Source: Campylobacterales bacterium
GTDB lineage: Bacteria > Campylobacterota > Campylobacteria > Campylobacterales > JAOZPA01
Length of the DNA: 35,634 nucleotides
Direction of reading: 5' to 3'
Assembly: GCA_029932985.1 (NCBI GenBank)
Contig: JAOZPA010000003.1
Span: forward strand, 1 to 35,634
Shown here: in pieces, positions 17,428-25,356 of the stretch
Layout of the letters: every line of letters begins with the position of its first letter
How positions within the stretch are numbered: position 1 is the first letter of the stretch
Translations under genes and position numbers: made by a program
Notes under the pieces: model-generated
What the model saw: the letters and a program-made list of their open reading frames with translations, nothing else
Databases searched by the model: none
What the model was told of the DNA's origin: nothing

Positions 17428-17450
17428 TGTTGGGCAATGCACCCCTATCA
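17428..17450. repeat. Short interspersed repeat, second copy
   Basis: TGTTGGGCAAT, then GCAC, then CCCTATCA, directly after the lgt stop. It matches the block at 8933-8955 in 19 of 23 positions. Its last bases form the left arm of the hairpin at 17443-17470. Confidence 0.5.
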
Positions 17451-17470
17451 ATTAAGAAAATTTGATAGGG
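17443..17470. terminator. Hairpin between lgt and the channel gene
   Basis: CCCTATCAA pairs perfectly with TTGATAGGG across a 10-nt loop, followed by TATTGGTTTT. Placed between convergent stops, it can serve as a terminator for lgt. Confidence 0.6.
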
Positions 17471-17480
17471 TATTGGTTTT

Positions 17481-17496
17481 GGGGACTAAAATCCCC
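17481..17496. terminator. Small hairpin GGGGActaaaaTCCCC
   Basis: A 5-bp GC-rich stem with a 6-nt loop, preceded by TTTT on the plus strand and lying just after the channel gene stop on the minus strand. Same core as at 29138-29152, and similar to 3294-3310 and 550-564. Confidence 0.5.
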
Positions 17497-17499
17497 AGA

Positions 17500-18303
17500 T
17501 TAGGATGTTTTGGAGGAGATTATAAGCTCTTTCAACTCTTTCATATCATTTTGTAATTTTTGAACTTCAGCCAATAGATGATTTTCATTATCCTCAATTT
17601 TTTCTATAATATGCTCCTCCTCTTTTTCATTTATCTCATTCATAGCATCCACGACGATAGCGATTATCAAGTTTATCATAATGAAAGTTACTAAAAAAAT
17701 AAATGGTACAAAAAATGCCCACGAGTAGGGATAAACCTCCATAATCGGTCTCACGATTCCCATCGACCATGATTCAAGGGTCATAATTTGAAAAAGGGTG
17801 TAAAAAGAATCGCCTAAAGTGCCAAACCATTGTGGAAAATCTTTGGCAAAAAGTTGGTTTGCCATAATAGAAAAGATATAGAAAAATAGGGTCATAAGCC
17901 CCGCAATCGATGCAATTCCAGGGATAATATTGACTAGGGCAGTGATGATTTTTTTCATTTGTGGCACAACAGTCATCAATCTAAATAATCTTAAAACTCG
18001 TAGGATTCTGAAAATTTCAAAGCCACCACTTGTAGGAATTAGGGAGAGCATCACGATGATAAAATCAAATATACTCCACATATCGGTGAAAAATGATTTT
18101 TTATAAACATAAATTCTCATAATTATCTCAATAGTGAAGATGGTGATAACGATGGTGTTAAATATTTCAAAAAAGCTATGATATTTTTCTGCCAAGACAG
18201 CGGAGGTTTCAAAGCCCATAGTGATTCCATTTAGCAAAATTAATGCGATGATGAAATTTTGAAATCTATTGTCTTCTACAATTTTTTTAACTTTTTGATA
18301 CAT
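17500..18303 (-). CDS. Voltage-gated sodium channel, NavAb-like
   Basis: Six-helix bacterial sodium channel subunit (tetrameric). The S4 sensor [21 protein letters not shown] carries arginines at 99, 102, 105 and 108, and the selectivity filter TLESWSM is at 175-181. From ATG 18303 these positions coincide with those I recall for Arcobacter butzleri NavAb, and the S6 segment and neck ([28 protein letters not shown]) are also close. The last 40 residues form a coiled coil. AGGG precedes ATG 18303; the upstream GTG 18324 would add seven residues and overlap the small exported gene. It follows the cell-wall genes. A role in Na+ entry linked to motility or homeostasis is inference. Confidence 0.95.
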   Translation of the reverse strand: MYQKVKKIVEDNRFQNFIIALILLNGITMGFETSAVLAEKYHSFFEIFNTIVITIFTIEIIMRIYVYKKSFFTDMWSIFDFIIVMLSLIPTSGGFEIFRILRVLRLFRLMTVVPQMKKIITALVNIIPGIASIAGLMTLFFYIFSIMANQLFAKDFPQWFGTLGDSFYTLFQIMTLESWSMGIVRPIMEVYPYSWAFFVPFIFLVTFIMINLIIAIVVDAMNEINEKEEEHIIEKIEDNENHLLAEVQKLQNDMKELKELIISSKTS

Positions 18304-18320
18304 TTTTACCCTTTTTAAAA

Positions 18321-18566
18321 TCACAGTTCACTTTTTAATTTAATAATTCTCTTCTCTAACCTTTTAATCTCTTTTGCTTTATATCTTTTTCGTGTTTGTT
18401 TTCGACACTCTGTCAAATCCTCATAACTTTTTGTTTTTTTGACACAATTCAATTTTGCCTCTAACTCTGCAACCATATCTGCTTTTTTAACCTCAAACGA
18501 GTTTGATTTTTCTACTGCATTTAGCGATAAAGCCAAAAAGAAAACCATCAATAACATCTTTTTCAT
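18321..18566 (-). CDS. Small exported protein of unknown function, two cysteines
   Basis: 81 residues with a signal peptide ([18 protein letters not shown]) and a mature part of about 62 residues rich in lysine and glutamate. Two cysteines, in LNCVKK and TECRKQ, could form a disulfide in the periplasm. The end looks like an amphipathic, coiled-coil-prone helix ([14 protein letters not shown]). AAGGA precedes the ATG, just after the murD stop. It lies between murD and the Nav channel and overlaps or abuts the latter's start region. I do not recognise a family; exported location is well supported, function unknown. Confidence 0.7.
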   Translation of the reverse strand: MKKMLLMVFFLALSLNAVEKSNSFEVKKADMVAELEAKLNCVKKTKSYEDLTECRKQTRKRYKAKEIKRLEKRIIKLKSEL

Positions 18567-18569
18567 AAT

Positions 18570-19817
18570 CTATCCTTTTAGTAAATTTACAAATTCTTTA
18601 AACTTTTCCCCTCTATCCTTATAGGATTTGAATTGGTCAAAACTAGCGGCGGAAGGAGAGAGTAGGGCAACGGATTTTTTATCTAGTTTTTTGTCTATTT
18701 CTATCACTGCTTTTTCCAAGGTTTGGCAATGGAAATTTGTTTTATCAATTTTTTTAGATAATTCAAGTAATTTTTCACTATTTCTACCTATGCAAAATAT
18801 CTCTACATCATAATTTTTTAGATTTTCAAAAAGTGGGCTTAAATCCACACCTTTATCGTCTCCACCCAAAATCAGATAAATTTTTTTATCCTCATACCTT
18901 TTAACCGCCTCGATGGTGGCATCTAAATTTGTGGCTTTTGAATCATCAACCCAAATTCGCTTTTTAGCATCTTTAAACTCCTCAATTTTATGAGAATCTA
19001 TCTTGAAAGAGTTTATTTTTTTATAATTTACTTTGTCAAACAAAATTTTACCAACGGCTAATGCCAAAAGTCCATCTAATAAAAATGGCTCTTTTAAATT
19101 GATTTTTTTTATATCAATCTCAAAATATTTAGCCAAATCTTCACTATTTTCATAAATTATCTTGAAAGCAGATGTTTTAATATTTTCATATTTTTTTGGT
19201 AAAATTGCTATTTGCCCCTCACTCATTTTTTTAAGAGGTTTGAGTTTTGCCTTTTCATAAGATTCAAAATCTCCGTGCCAACTTAGATGGTCAGGTTTAA
19301 TTGGCAATAAAATATAGATATTTGGTTTTGCAATTTTGGTGTAATGGAGTGTAAATGAGCTAGTTTCCAAAATCCAAATTTTTGCCTTTGGATTTAGTGA
19401 AGCTACGGGAATTCCAATATTTCCACCCATCACTGCTGATTTTTTTTTGAGCAGATGGTAAAGCATCTGTGTTGTGGTGGTTTTGCCATTTGTGCCACTA
19501 ATCCAGATTGAATATGGCATAATAGAGCTAAAAAGGTCATAATCACTTATCAAATTTTTAGCTTTTTTTACTAATTTATGAGTGGGAGGAATCCCCGGTG
19601 TGACCACCTCTAGCCTACTTTTTTTTGAGCTAAATTTTTTTGGAGGTAATAATAAATTACCATCTTTATCTCTACTCTTTTTTATAAATTTATCATCAAA
19701 AAATTTACAATTTTTAAATTTTTTACTAATCGCTCTAGTGGTGAGTGAGTAGCCAAATAAACTCAATGGAAATTCAGCGGTGAGGGGACTTAAAGCCAAT
19801 TTATCAATTTTTTTCAT
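18570..19817 (-). CDS. murD: UDP-N-acetylmuramoylalanine--D-glutamate ligase
   Basis: Adds D-glutamate to UDP-MurNAc-L-Ala in the cytoplasm. The Mur ligase P-loop is SGTNGKTTTTQM. Further motifs are LETSSF, IKPDHLSWHG, VDDSKATNLDAT and LILGGDDKGVDL, ending in LLSPSAASFDQF. Length (415) is normal overall. The N terminus is unusual: about 17 residues precede LSLFGYSLTTRAI, the stretch with which relatives such as H. pylori and C. jejuni MurD begin (ISLFGYGKTTRA). The extension contains a DNA segment resembling an intergenic repeat. The start overlaps the mraY stop (TAATG). Confidence 0.96.
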   Translation of the reverse strand: MKKIDKLALSPLTAEFPLSLFGYSLTTRAISKKFKNCKFFDDKFIKKSRDKDGNLLLPPKKFSSKKSRLEVVTPGIPPTHKLVKKAKNLISDYDLFSSIMPYSIWISGTNGKTTTTQMLYHLLKKKSAVMGGNIGIPVASLNPKAKIWILETSSFTLHYTKIAKPNIYILLPIKPDHLSWHGDFESYEKAKLKPLKKMSEGQIAILPKKYENIKTSAFKIIYENSEDLAKYFEIDIKKINLKEPFLLDGLLALAVGKILFDKVNYKKINSFKIDSHKIEEFKDAKKRIWVDDSKATNLDATIEAVKRYEDKKIYLILGGDDKGVDLSPLFENLKNYDVEIFCIGRNSEKLLELSKKIDKTNFHCQTLEKAVIEIDKKLDKKSVALLSPSAASFDQFKSYKDRGEKFKEFVNLLKG

Positions 19818-20881
19818 TATCTAATCTTTAGGGTAATTAGGGCTATGAGGTTAAAAATCAAAGCTATCATCCAAAATCGTACAATTATTTTATTTTCAGC
19901 CCAGCCTTTTATCTCGAAATGGTGGTGGATGGGAGCCATGTGGAAGATTCGTTTTTTTCGGGCTTTGTAACTGCCAACTTGTAAAATAACGGAGACTGCT
20001 TCGAGGGCAAAAACGAATCCGACGAAAAAAAGTAGCAGTTCATTTTTGGAGATAATCGCCATATAGGAGATGAAAGCCCCTAAAGTTAGGCTACCGCTAT
20101 CGCCCATAAATATCTCTGCTGGGTGGCAGTTGTACCATAAAAATCCGAGTAATGCCCCAATCATCGCTGATGCCATAACTGCAATTTCGCCAACTCCGCC
20201 GATGGAGGGTAGGAGTAGATATTTGCTCAAGACTGCATGACCACTGACATATACGAAAATTCCTAGAGTACCGATGGCAAGTGCGGAGGGGACGGTGGCT
20301 AAACCATCGAGTCCGTCAGTTAGGTTGACAGCATTGCTTGTTGCGATGAAAACCAACATCCAAAATGGGATTATGAGTAGATTTGCATCAAAGAGTGGGT
20401 GTTTATAGAGGGGGACAAAGATTTCACTATTTGTGTTTGTGAAAAAATAGATAGTTGTGGCGACGAGAAAAGAGGCGATAACTTGTAGTAAAAATTTTTG
20501 TTTAGCACTTAGTCCAGCTTCATTACTCTTGCCGATGATTTTAGATAGGTCATCTTTCATCCCGATAAATCCAAATAAAACAATGGTTAAAAGTCCCAAA
20601 ATTATGTAGATATTGTTTAATTTTGCACTGATTAATGTGGCAACGACCGCTGAGAATAAAAACACAACTCCGCCCATTGTGGGAATTGATGATTTTTTTT
20701 GGTGACTTTTGGGGGCTAATGAGTAGATTGGTTGTTTTGCATTTTTTGCAATTGCCCATTTGATAAAAATTGGCATAATAAATAGTGTTAAGATGAATGC
20801 AATAAAAAATGAAACACCACTTCGGACAGTGATATATTGCAAAATATGTATATTGAAAATTGAATAGAGAGTGTAGAGCAT
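19817..20881 (-). CDS. mraY: Phospho-N-acetylmuramoyl-pentapeptide transferase
   Basis: Makes lipid I from UDP-MurNAc-pentapeptide and undecaprenyl phosphate in the inner membrane. About ten hydrophobic segments are present. Signatures are the aspartate pair in [39 protein letters not shown] and APIHHHFE, covering the Mg2+ and nucleotide sites. Length (354) is typical. Its stop overlaps murD. Upstream, a 19-nt hairpin repeat separates it from rpsR. Confidence 0.97.
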   Translation of the reverse strand: MLYTLYSIFNIHILQYITVRSGVSFFIAFILTLFIMPIFIKWAIAKNAKQPIYSLAPKSHQKKSSIPTMGGVVFLFSAVVATLISAKLNNIYIILGLLTIVLFGFIGMKDDLSKIIGKSNEAGLSAKQKFLLQVIASFLVATTIYFFTNTNSEIFVPLYKHPLFDANLLIIPFWMLVFIATSNAVNLTDGLDGLATVPSALAIGTLGIFVYVSGHAVLSKYLLLPSIGGVGEIAVMASAMIGALLGFLWYNCHPAEIFMGDSGSLTLGAFISYMAIISKNELLLFFVGFVFALEAVSVILQVGSYKARKKRIFHMAPIHHHFEIKGWAENKIIVRFWMIALIFNLIALITLKIR

Positions 20882-20916
20882 ATAGTTTCCTAATTTGGGA
20901 AATATTTTGAGGTAGT

Positions 20917-20935
20917 GGTGCGAAAAAATCGCACC
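20917..20935. repeat. Hairpin repeat GGTGCG-aaaaaat-CGCACC, copy 2
   Basis: Identical over 19 nt to 9981-9999, including the loop. It lies between rpsR and mraY and may attenuate read-through from the ribosomal genes. Confidence 0.7.
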
Positions 20936-20952
20936 AAATTTATCTTTTTAGA

Positions 20953-21213
20953 TTAAAATCTTTGATATGGAGTATCTGATACTTTTTTTGTATCTACAAC
21001 ATACGGAATAAATGCAGCGTGTCTTGATTTTTTGATAGCTGCGGTTGCCATATCTTGATGTCTTTTGCAGTTTCCAGTTAATCTTCGTGGCATAATTTTG
21101 TATCTCTCTGAGAGTGAATGTTTAAGAGCTTTTACATCTTTGTAATCTATAACATCAACTTTTGACTCACAATATCTACAATATTTTTTTGTATATTTTC
21201 TTCTTTTGATCAT
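20953..21213 (-). CDS. rpsR: 30S ribosomal protein S18
   Basis: Basic 86-residue protein with the Campylobacterota-type N terminus [10 protein letters not shown] (a CxxC pair) and the S18 core [24 protein letters not shown]. It binds next to S6 on the small-subunit platform. It follows ssb closely, giving the conserved order rpsF-ssb-rpsR. Confidence 0.97.
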   Translation of the reverse strand: MIKRRKYTKKYCRYCESKVDVIDYKDVKALKHSLSERYKIMPRRLTGNCKRHQDMATAAIKKSRHAAFIPYVVDTKKVSDTPYQRF

Positions 21214-21224
21214 TTTTTATTCTC

Positions 21225-21842
21225 CTAAAATGGCATTTTTGCTTCATCTATATCAATATCTTTCACAGGTGTTTGGACATTATTATAGTTTTCGCTTGGT
21301 TTGTTTTGACTAGCTTGATTATTCGTTGATTGGTTATCTTGATAATAGTTTGCACTTTTACTTTGATTTGAGTATGAATTTTGATTCTGGTTTGAACTAT
21401 TCTGATTTGAATTGTTTTGATTCTGATTTGAACTATTTTGATTATTCTGATAACTGTTATTATTGTAGCTATTATTGCCACCGCTATTAGAGTTATTTCC
21501 TTGTGAATTATCATCTCGTTTTGAATCTAGCATTTGAATATTTGAAACAGTAACACTATGCTTACTTCGATTTTGTCCATTTTGGTCTTGCCATTTATCC
21601 TGTTTTAATTCACCTTCAATTAACAATTTAGAACCTTTTCGCAAATATTGATTTACAACCTCCGCCGTCCGTCCCCAAAATGTCACATCTATAAAACAAG
21701 TATCATCTCGCATTTCACCAGAAGCTGTCTTAAACTTTTTATTAACCGCAATCGCACTACTTGCAACCGCCGTTCCAGTTTGAAGATACCGAATCTCTAT
21801 GTCTCTCACTAAATTTCCAACCATAATCACTTTATTAAACAT
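21225..21842 (-). CDS. ssb: Single-stranded DNA-binding protein
   Basis: The OB-fold domain (about 1-105) opens MFNKVIMVGNLVRDIEIRY and includes the conserved GRTAEVVNQYLRKG. A long Asn/Gln/Ser linker of about 80 residues follows, with a 36-nt internal DNA repeat. The acidic tip DIDEAKMPF is the docking tail for replication and repair partners. At 205 residues it is long mainly because of the linker. It lies between rpsF and rpsR with only a few bases on each side. Confidence 0.97.
   Translation of the reverse strand: MFNKVIMVGNLVRDIEIRYLQTGTAVASSAIAVNKKFKTASGEMRDDTCFIDVTFWGRTAEVVNQYLRKGSKLLIEGELKQDKWQDQNGQNRSKHSVTVSNIQMLDSKRDDNSQGNNSNSGGNNSYNNNSYQNNQNSSNQNQNNSNQNSSNQNQNSYSNQSKSANYYQDNQSTNNQASQNKPSENYNNVQTPVKDIDIDEAKMPF
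21379..21437. repeat. 36-nt repeat within the ssb linker
   Basis: TTTTGATTCTGGTTTGAACT (21379) recurs 36 bases later as TTTTGATTCTGATTTGAACT (21415). On the coding strand this gives a 12-residue Asn/Gln/Ser repeat, which probably expands and contracts by slippage. Confidence 0.7.
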
Positions 21843-21845
21843 AGC

Positions 21846-22259
21846 TTATTCTTTAACCTCTTCTTTTGCTTCAACCGCAACCTCAGTAGCTACAGGTTCA
21901 GCTTCCACTTTTGCCTCTATAACTGGAGCTTTAATAGGTTTTGTGATTCTATTCCACTCTGTTACCTCTTTTTTGCTATCATATTTAACTGTCAAAAATC
22001 TAAGCAAATCTTCATTTAGCCGTGCAATTCTCTCTATCTCTTTAATCGAAGTAGGAGGAGCTTTGAAATAACTTACAGTATAGTATCCTCTTTTATTCTT
22101 CTCAATCTCATAAGCCAAACTCTTTATGCCCAACTCATCAACTTTCGCAATCTCACCACCATTTTTGGTAATCGTCGCATTTATCAACTCAACTTTAGCC
22201 TTAATCTCTTCTTCATTGAGAGTAGCCTTTAAGATGAATAAAAATTCATAATGTCTCAC
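21846..22259 (-). CDS. rpsF: 30S ribosomal protein S6 (GTG start)
   Basis: N terminus RHYEFLFILKATLNEEEIKA and the RNA-binding segment GIKSLAYEIEKNKRGYYTVSYF identify S6. The protein has 137 residues, with a C-terminal extension rich in Glu/Val/Ala, as in other Campylobacterota. GTG 22259 follows AGGAG at six bases. The 86-nt gap to holA is A/T-rich and may hold a promoter, but I cannot single out a box. Confidence 0.96.
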   Translation of the reverse strand: MRHYEFLFILKATLNEEEIKAKVELINATITKNGGEIAKVDELGIKSLAYEIEKNKRGYYTVSYFKAPPTSIKEIERIARLNEDLLRFLTVKYDSKKEVTEWNRITKPIKAPVIEAKVEAEPVATEVAVEAKEEVKE

Positions 22260-22345
22260 TATGTTCTCCTTTTGGTTTGTATCCCTTAATCTCTATATTA
22301 AATTTAATATAATTTTAAGAGCAAGGTAATAAGCCTCGCATTCTA

Positions 22346-23320
22346 CTATAAAAAAGTTTGAAGTTTTATTAAACTATGCAAAAGATATGCACTTTTGTTT
22401 AAAGTTGTTGAACTTTTTAGCTTAAGTTCGCAAGACAAAAGATATTCAAGAATTTGTTGATATTGATTCTCATTTAATCGCCCCGATTCACTCGCCCTAC
22501 TTTGTGCAATCTGTGGAGGCAAATTATACCCCAAAATCGCCGTTGAATTAAACTGTCCATGAGTTTTCATATAAGCATAAAACATAAAAAGAGTCACCAC
22601 ATAATTTTCAATTCCATTTATAATTTTTACTTCATCATAAAGTTCCAAAATATTAGGCAACCGCACCTTAATATCCTGCTTTTTCAAAATTAAACGAATA
22701 AAATCCTCAAGCCCTAGCTCTCCGTCCCCGCACGAAAATTTGTTTATCTGCTGATATGTTATTGGTTCATTCAAAATTGACAATTTTTCAAGCTCATTGA
22801 CCGCCATTGATAAATCTTGATTAGAACTCATAAAAAGATGCTCCATTGCATAATTATCTATCTTTACACCCAGTTTTCTAGCTTCTGCCCCAATATAATT
22901 ACAAGCTTCATAGATTTTGGGTTTAAAAAATCTCACAAAATCACTATTTAACTTTTTTGAAAAACTTTTTTGCATATCTCTAGCTTTGGTAGTCTCTCCA
23001 GAAAACTGCAAGAAAAAATAACTATTTTGGGCATTATTTGCTACACCTATCAACTTTTTCAACTGCGGTGAGGGGATTTTCTGCTGATATTTAACAATCA
23101 ACACATTTATTTCACCAAACAACGACCCCTGCGAAATATGAGTCAAAGCACTTTCATAATTGAATTCATCAAAATAAAAAGATAATTTGTCACTTTGACC
23201 AATCAAATTTAATATCTGCTTTAGATAAAAATCACTCTGATAATCACACTCACCATAAAATAAAAACGACTTTGGGATTTTGTTTTGCGAAAGCATATTT
23301 TTTAATTCATTTTTATACAT
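22346..23320 (-). CDS. holA: DNA polymerase III subunit delta
   Basis: Clamp-loader subunit. The sequence shows the divergent but recognisable HolA pattern: SFLFYGECDYQSDFYLKQIL at the N terminus, LIVKYQQKIPSPQLKKLIG, and a helical C-terminal domain. Length (324) is usual, and its place before rpsF-ssb-rpsR matches Helicobacter. ATG 23320 follows GAGGAGA, inside the end of the upstream accessory gene (19-nt overlap), so an essential replication gene is now read behind the cassette. Confidence 0.88.
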   Translation of the reverse strand: MYKNELKNMLSQNKIPKSFLFYGECDYQSDFYLKQILNLIGQSDKLSFYFDEFNYESALTHISQGSLFGEINVLIVKYQQKIPSPQLKKLIGVANNAQNSYFFLQFSGETTKARDMQKSFSKKLNSDFVRFFKPKIYEACNYIGAEARKLGVKIDNYAMEHLFMSSNQDLSMAVNELEKLSILNEPITYQQINKFSCGDGELGLEDFIRLILKKQDIKVRLPNILELYDEVKIINGIENYVVTLFMFYAYMKTHGQFNSTAILGYNLPPQIAQSRASESGRLNENQYQQILEYLLSCELKLKSSTTLNKSAYLLHSLIKLQTFL

Positions 23321-24273
23321 TTGTCTCCTCTATACCAAAAATAGTGTTTGAAATTAAAAGTTTTTAATTTTCTTTGATAATAAATAATATCTATATTTTT
23401 ATCATTATATACATCATTTAAAAATTGATAAATTTCATATTCATATAGGTCTATATATTCTTTAATATCTTTTAATATCAATATTTTTTTTATTTTTAAT
23501 ATAATTTCATCAGATTCCATATATATAGCTAATTCATAAATATTTAAAATATCTATAATTCTCCAACTAGAAATTAGTGATTGGTATTTGTTCAAGTTAT
23601 CTATAAAGAATTCTTTTTGATGATTTAATAGATTACATTCTAATAGTGTTGTAATTTTTAATACTTCAAAATTATGTAATTTTTTTGCGAATAAGCATAA
23701 TTCATTTAACCATTTTGGATTATTAAGGTAATCTTTTGATTCTCTAATTGAGATAAGCTCATATAAAGTTATCGTTTCATATAGTTCATTATTTTCATTA
23801 AAAAAATATTTTTTATATTGTATTAAATTGTAACTTTCTTGATAAAATTCAGAGGTATATATTTTTTTAATTAAATAAAACCAGAATAGAGAATTATTAG
23901 TCCTAATATTTTTTTGAATATTCTCAATAACTATCCTATCTATATTATTATTTGTAGATATTTCCATCCATTCATAAAAATAATTCATATAGTTTTCTAA
24001 AAGTATCTCTTTATTAGAATATAAATTAAAAAAATAATTATATTTTTCCTCTATAATCTTAGTTAAATGAATAATATTAACCTTTTTACTTCTCATTAAA
24101 TTTAAAATTTTTATTTTTTCCTCTTTTTTTATTGGAGAAAAAGCTAAATTATTTATAATTTCATTATCATAATTCTTTAATTTAAATAGATTCTTTTGAC
24201 TTTTTGTTAATGGAAAGTCATAACTAATATTTTTTATATCAAATAAAGAATCAAGAAAATATTTATAATTCAT
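23302..24273 (-). CDS. Helical protein of unknown function, cassette gene 4
   Basis: I do not recognise this 323-residue protein. It is rich in Ile, Leu, Asn, Lys and Tyr, with no signal peptide, membrane segment or catalytic motif that I can see. Repeated amphipathic helices (for example ILNIYELAIYMESDEIILKI) suggest a helical-repeat scaffold such as a TPR-like fold. Its start overlaps the ATPase gene by 11 nt, and its end overlaps holA by 19 nt. Composition is extreme: 7 G/C in the 60 bases from 23341. Position suggests it partners the KGGVGR ATPase, perhaps as sensor or effector; this is inference. Confidence 0.6.
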   Translation of the reverse strand: MNYKYFLDSLFDIKNISYDFPLTKSQKNLFKLKNYDNEIINNLAFSPIKKEEKIKILNLMRSKKVNIIHLTKIIEEKYNYFFNLYSNKEILLENYMNYFYEWMEISTNNNIDRIVIENIQKNIRTNNSLFWFYLIKKIYTSEFYQESYNLIQYKKYFFNENNELYETITLYELISIRESKDYLNNPKWLNELCLFAKKLHNFEVLKITTLLECNLLNHQKEFFIDNLNKYQSLISSWRIIDILNIYELAIYMESDEIILKIKKILILKDIKEYIDLYEYEIYQFLNDVYNDKNIDIIYYQRKLKTFNFKHYFWYRGDKCIKMN

Positions 24274-25147
24274 CTAATTTAATACTTTTATCACTTAACT
24301 CATTATCAATATTATTTGCAATATCTTTAATACTTTGTTTATATAAATTATCATCTTTTAATATATCCCAAGCATTTCTATCATTAAAAACAATTTCCTC
24401 TTCATAAGGTATTTCCATTGTTCCTAACCAATAAAATATATTTTTTAACTCCACATTATCTTCTAAATCTGCTTTTGCTTTTATACCTTTTAATTTATCG
24501 CTGGAAATATTTGGCTTAGGTGATAAAACTCGTAAAATTTTATGTTTTTGTATTTTACTTTTTGGTAATATTTTTAATATTTCATTAGTGCCAGATATAT
24601 TTTGATTATTATATGAAGATATTATAACTTTAAAATCTACATCTTTAGAAAAAAGTATATCACTTACTTCTGTAATACCTGTTCTTGCATCAAAAAATAT
24701 ATAATCATAATAAGCAGTTTTTGATATATCCTCTTTTATAACATTAAATATATTATCTGCCACAGTTGATAAGCTATCAGTTTCAATACTTGAAGAGTGC
24801 TTGATACTATATAAAAATTGTGATAAATCAGTCAGTAAATTATGATATGGTATAATATTTTGCATATCATAAGCAGGTATCAAAGTAAGATTTTCAGCTA
24901 TTTGTTTTACTAAAATATCTTTCTTTTCATTTTCTTTAAATAAATCTACTAAATATTTTAAAAAATACTCTTTATTTTCATCTTGTTTCATTTTATCAGA
25001 AAGATAACTAAGTCCTGGTGCATAAATATCAAAATCAACTATTGCAATTTTTTTATTTTTCTCTTTAGATAAATATTTTGCTATATTTAACAAAGATTGA
25101 GTTCTGCCAACTCCACCTTTAAAACTATAAAATAATACTGTTTTCAT
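24263..25147 (-). CDS. KGGVGR-motif variant ParA/MinD-like ATPase, cassette gene 3
   Basis: SIMIBI-class P-loop ATPase. The deviant Walker A reads FKGGVGRT (K10 to T16), with arginine instead of the usual second lysine. A' is VDFDIYAPG (D38, D40) and Walker B is YIFFDARTG (149-157). This matches the KGGVGR-variant family, which I know mainly from sporadic gene clusters thought to act in conflict or defence, not from chromosome partitioning. The 294-residue length is near that of a single ATPase domain; no DNA-binding ParB partner is nearby. ATG overlaps the preceding small gene (ATGA) and follows AAGGAAAG. It could energise assembly or signalling within the cassette (inference). Confidence 0.85.
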   Translation of the reverse strand: MKTVLFYSFKGGVGRTQSLLNIAKYLSKEKNKKIAIVDFDIYAPGLSYLSDKMKQDENKEYFLKYLVDLFKENEKKDILVKQIAENLTLIPAYDMQNIIPYHNLLTDLSQFLYSIKHSSSIETDSLSTVADNIFNVIKEDISKTAYYDYIFFDARTGITEVSDILFSKDVDFKVIISSYNNQNISGTNEILKILPKSKIQKHKILRVLSPKPNISSDKLKGIKAKADLEDNVELKNIFYWLGTMEIPYEEEIVFNDRNAWDILKDDNLYKQSIKDIANNIDNELSDKSIKLDEL

Positions 25148-25356
25148 ATTTTGCTTTCCTTAGTAAAATAACTCGGTAATTTTTTAATAATTGGTTTAAT
25201 ATTAAATTTAATCGAATCCATAGAAAAACCATAAACAATATCTTCAAAATCATAATAACGAGAAAAATCTCTTTTATTATTAAGCTCTTCACTTAATTTA
25301 TCTATTTTTTCTAAAATAGTTTCATCTAAATTATCTAAAAATTTTTTAACTTTCAT
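25144..25356 (-). CDS. Small protein of unknown function, cassette gene 2
   Basis: 70 residues: a charged helical N-terminal half (FLDNLDETILEKIDKLSEEL), then YYDFEDIVYGFSMDSIKF. No signal peptide or membrane segment. It overlaps the ART-like gene by 11 nt and the ATPase by 4 nt and has AAAGG upstream, so expression is well supported by layout. Small proteins beside ART-like toxins can be antidotes; that is possible here but not shown. Confidence 0.6.
   Translation of the reverse strand: MKVKKFLDNLDETILEKIDKLSEELNNKRDFSRYYDFEDIVYGFSMDSIKFNIKPIIKKLPSYFTKESKI

Noticed and set aside
18304-18324. GTG 18324 as the start of the sodium channel
   Set aside because: ATG 18303 has AGGG in front and gives residue numbering that coincides with NavAb.
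23066-23076. CGGTGAGGGGA in holA as another inserted repeat
   Set aside because: Only 11 bases match, it encodes residues that fit the HolA alignment, and similar GGTGAGG strings occur by chance in several genes.
24263-25147. Chromosome or plasmid partition ParA
   Set aside because: There is no ParB gene or parS-like repeat, and the KGGVGR/DxRTG variant points to a different family.
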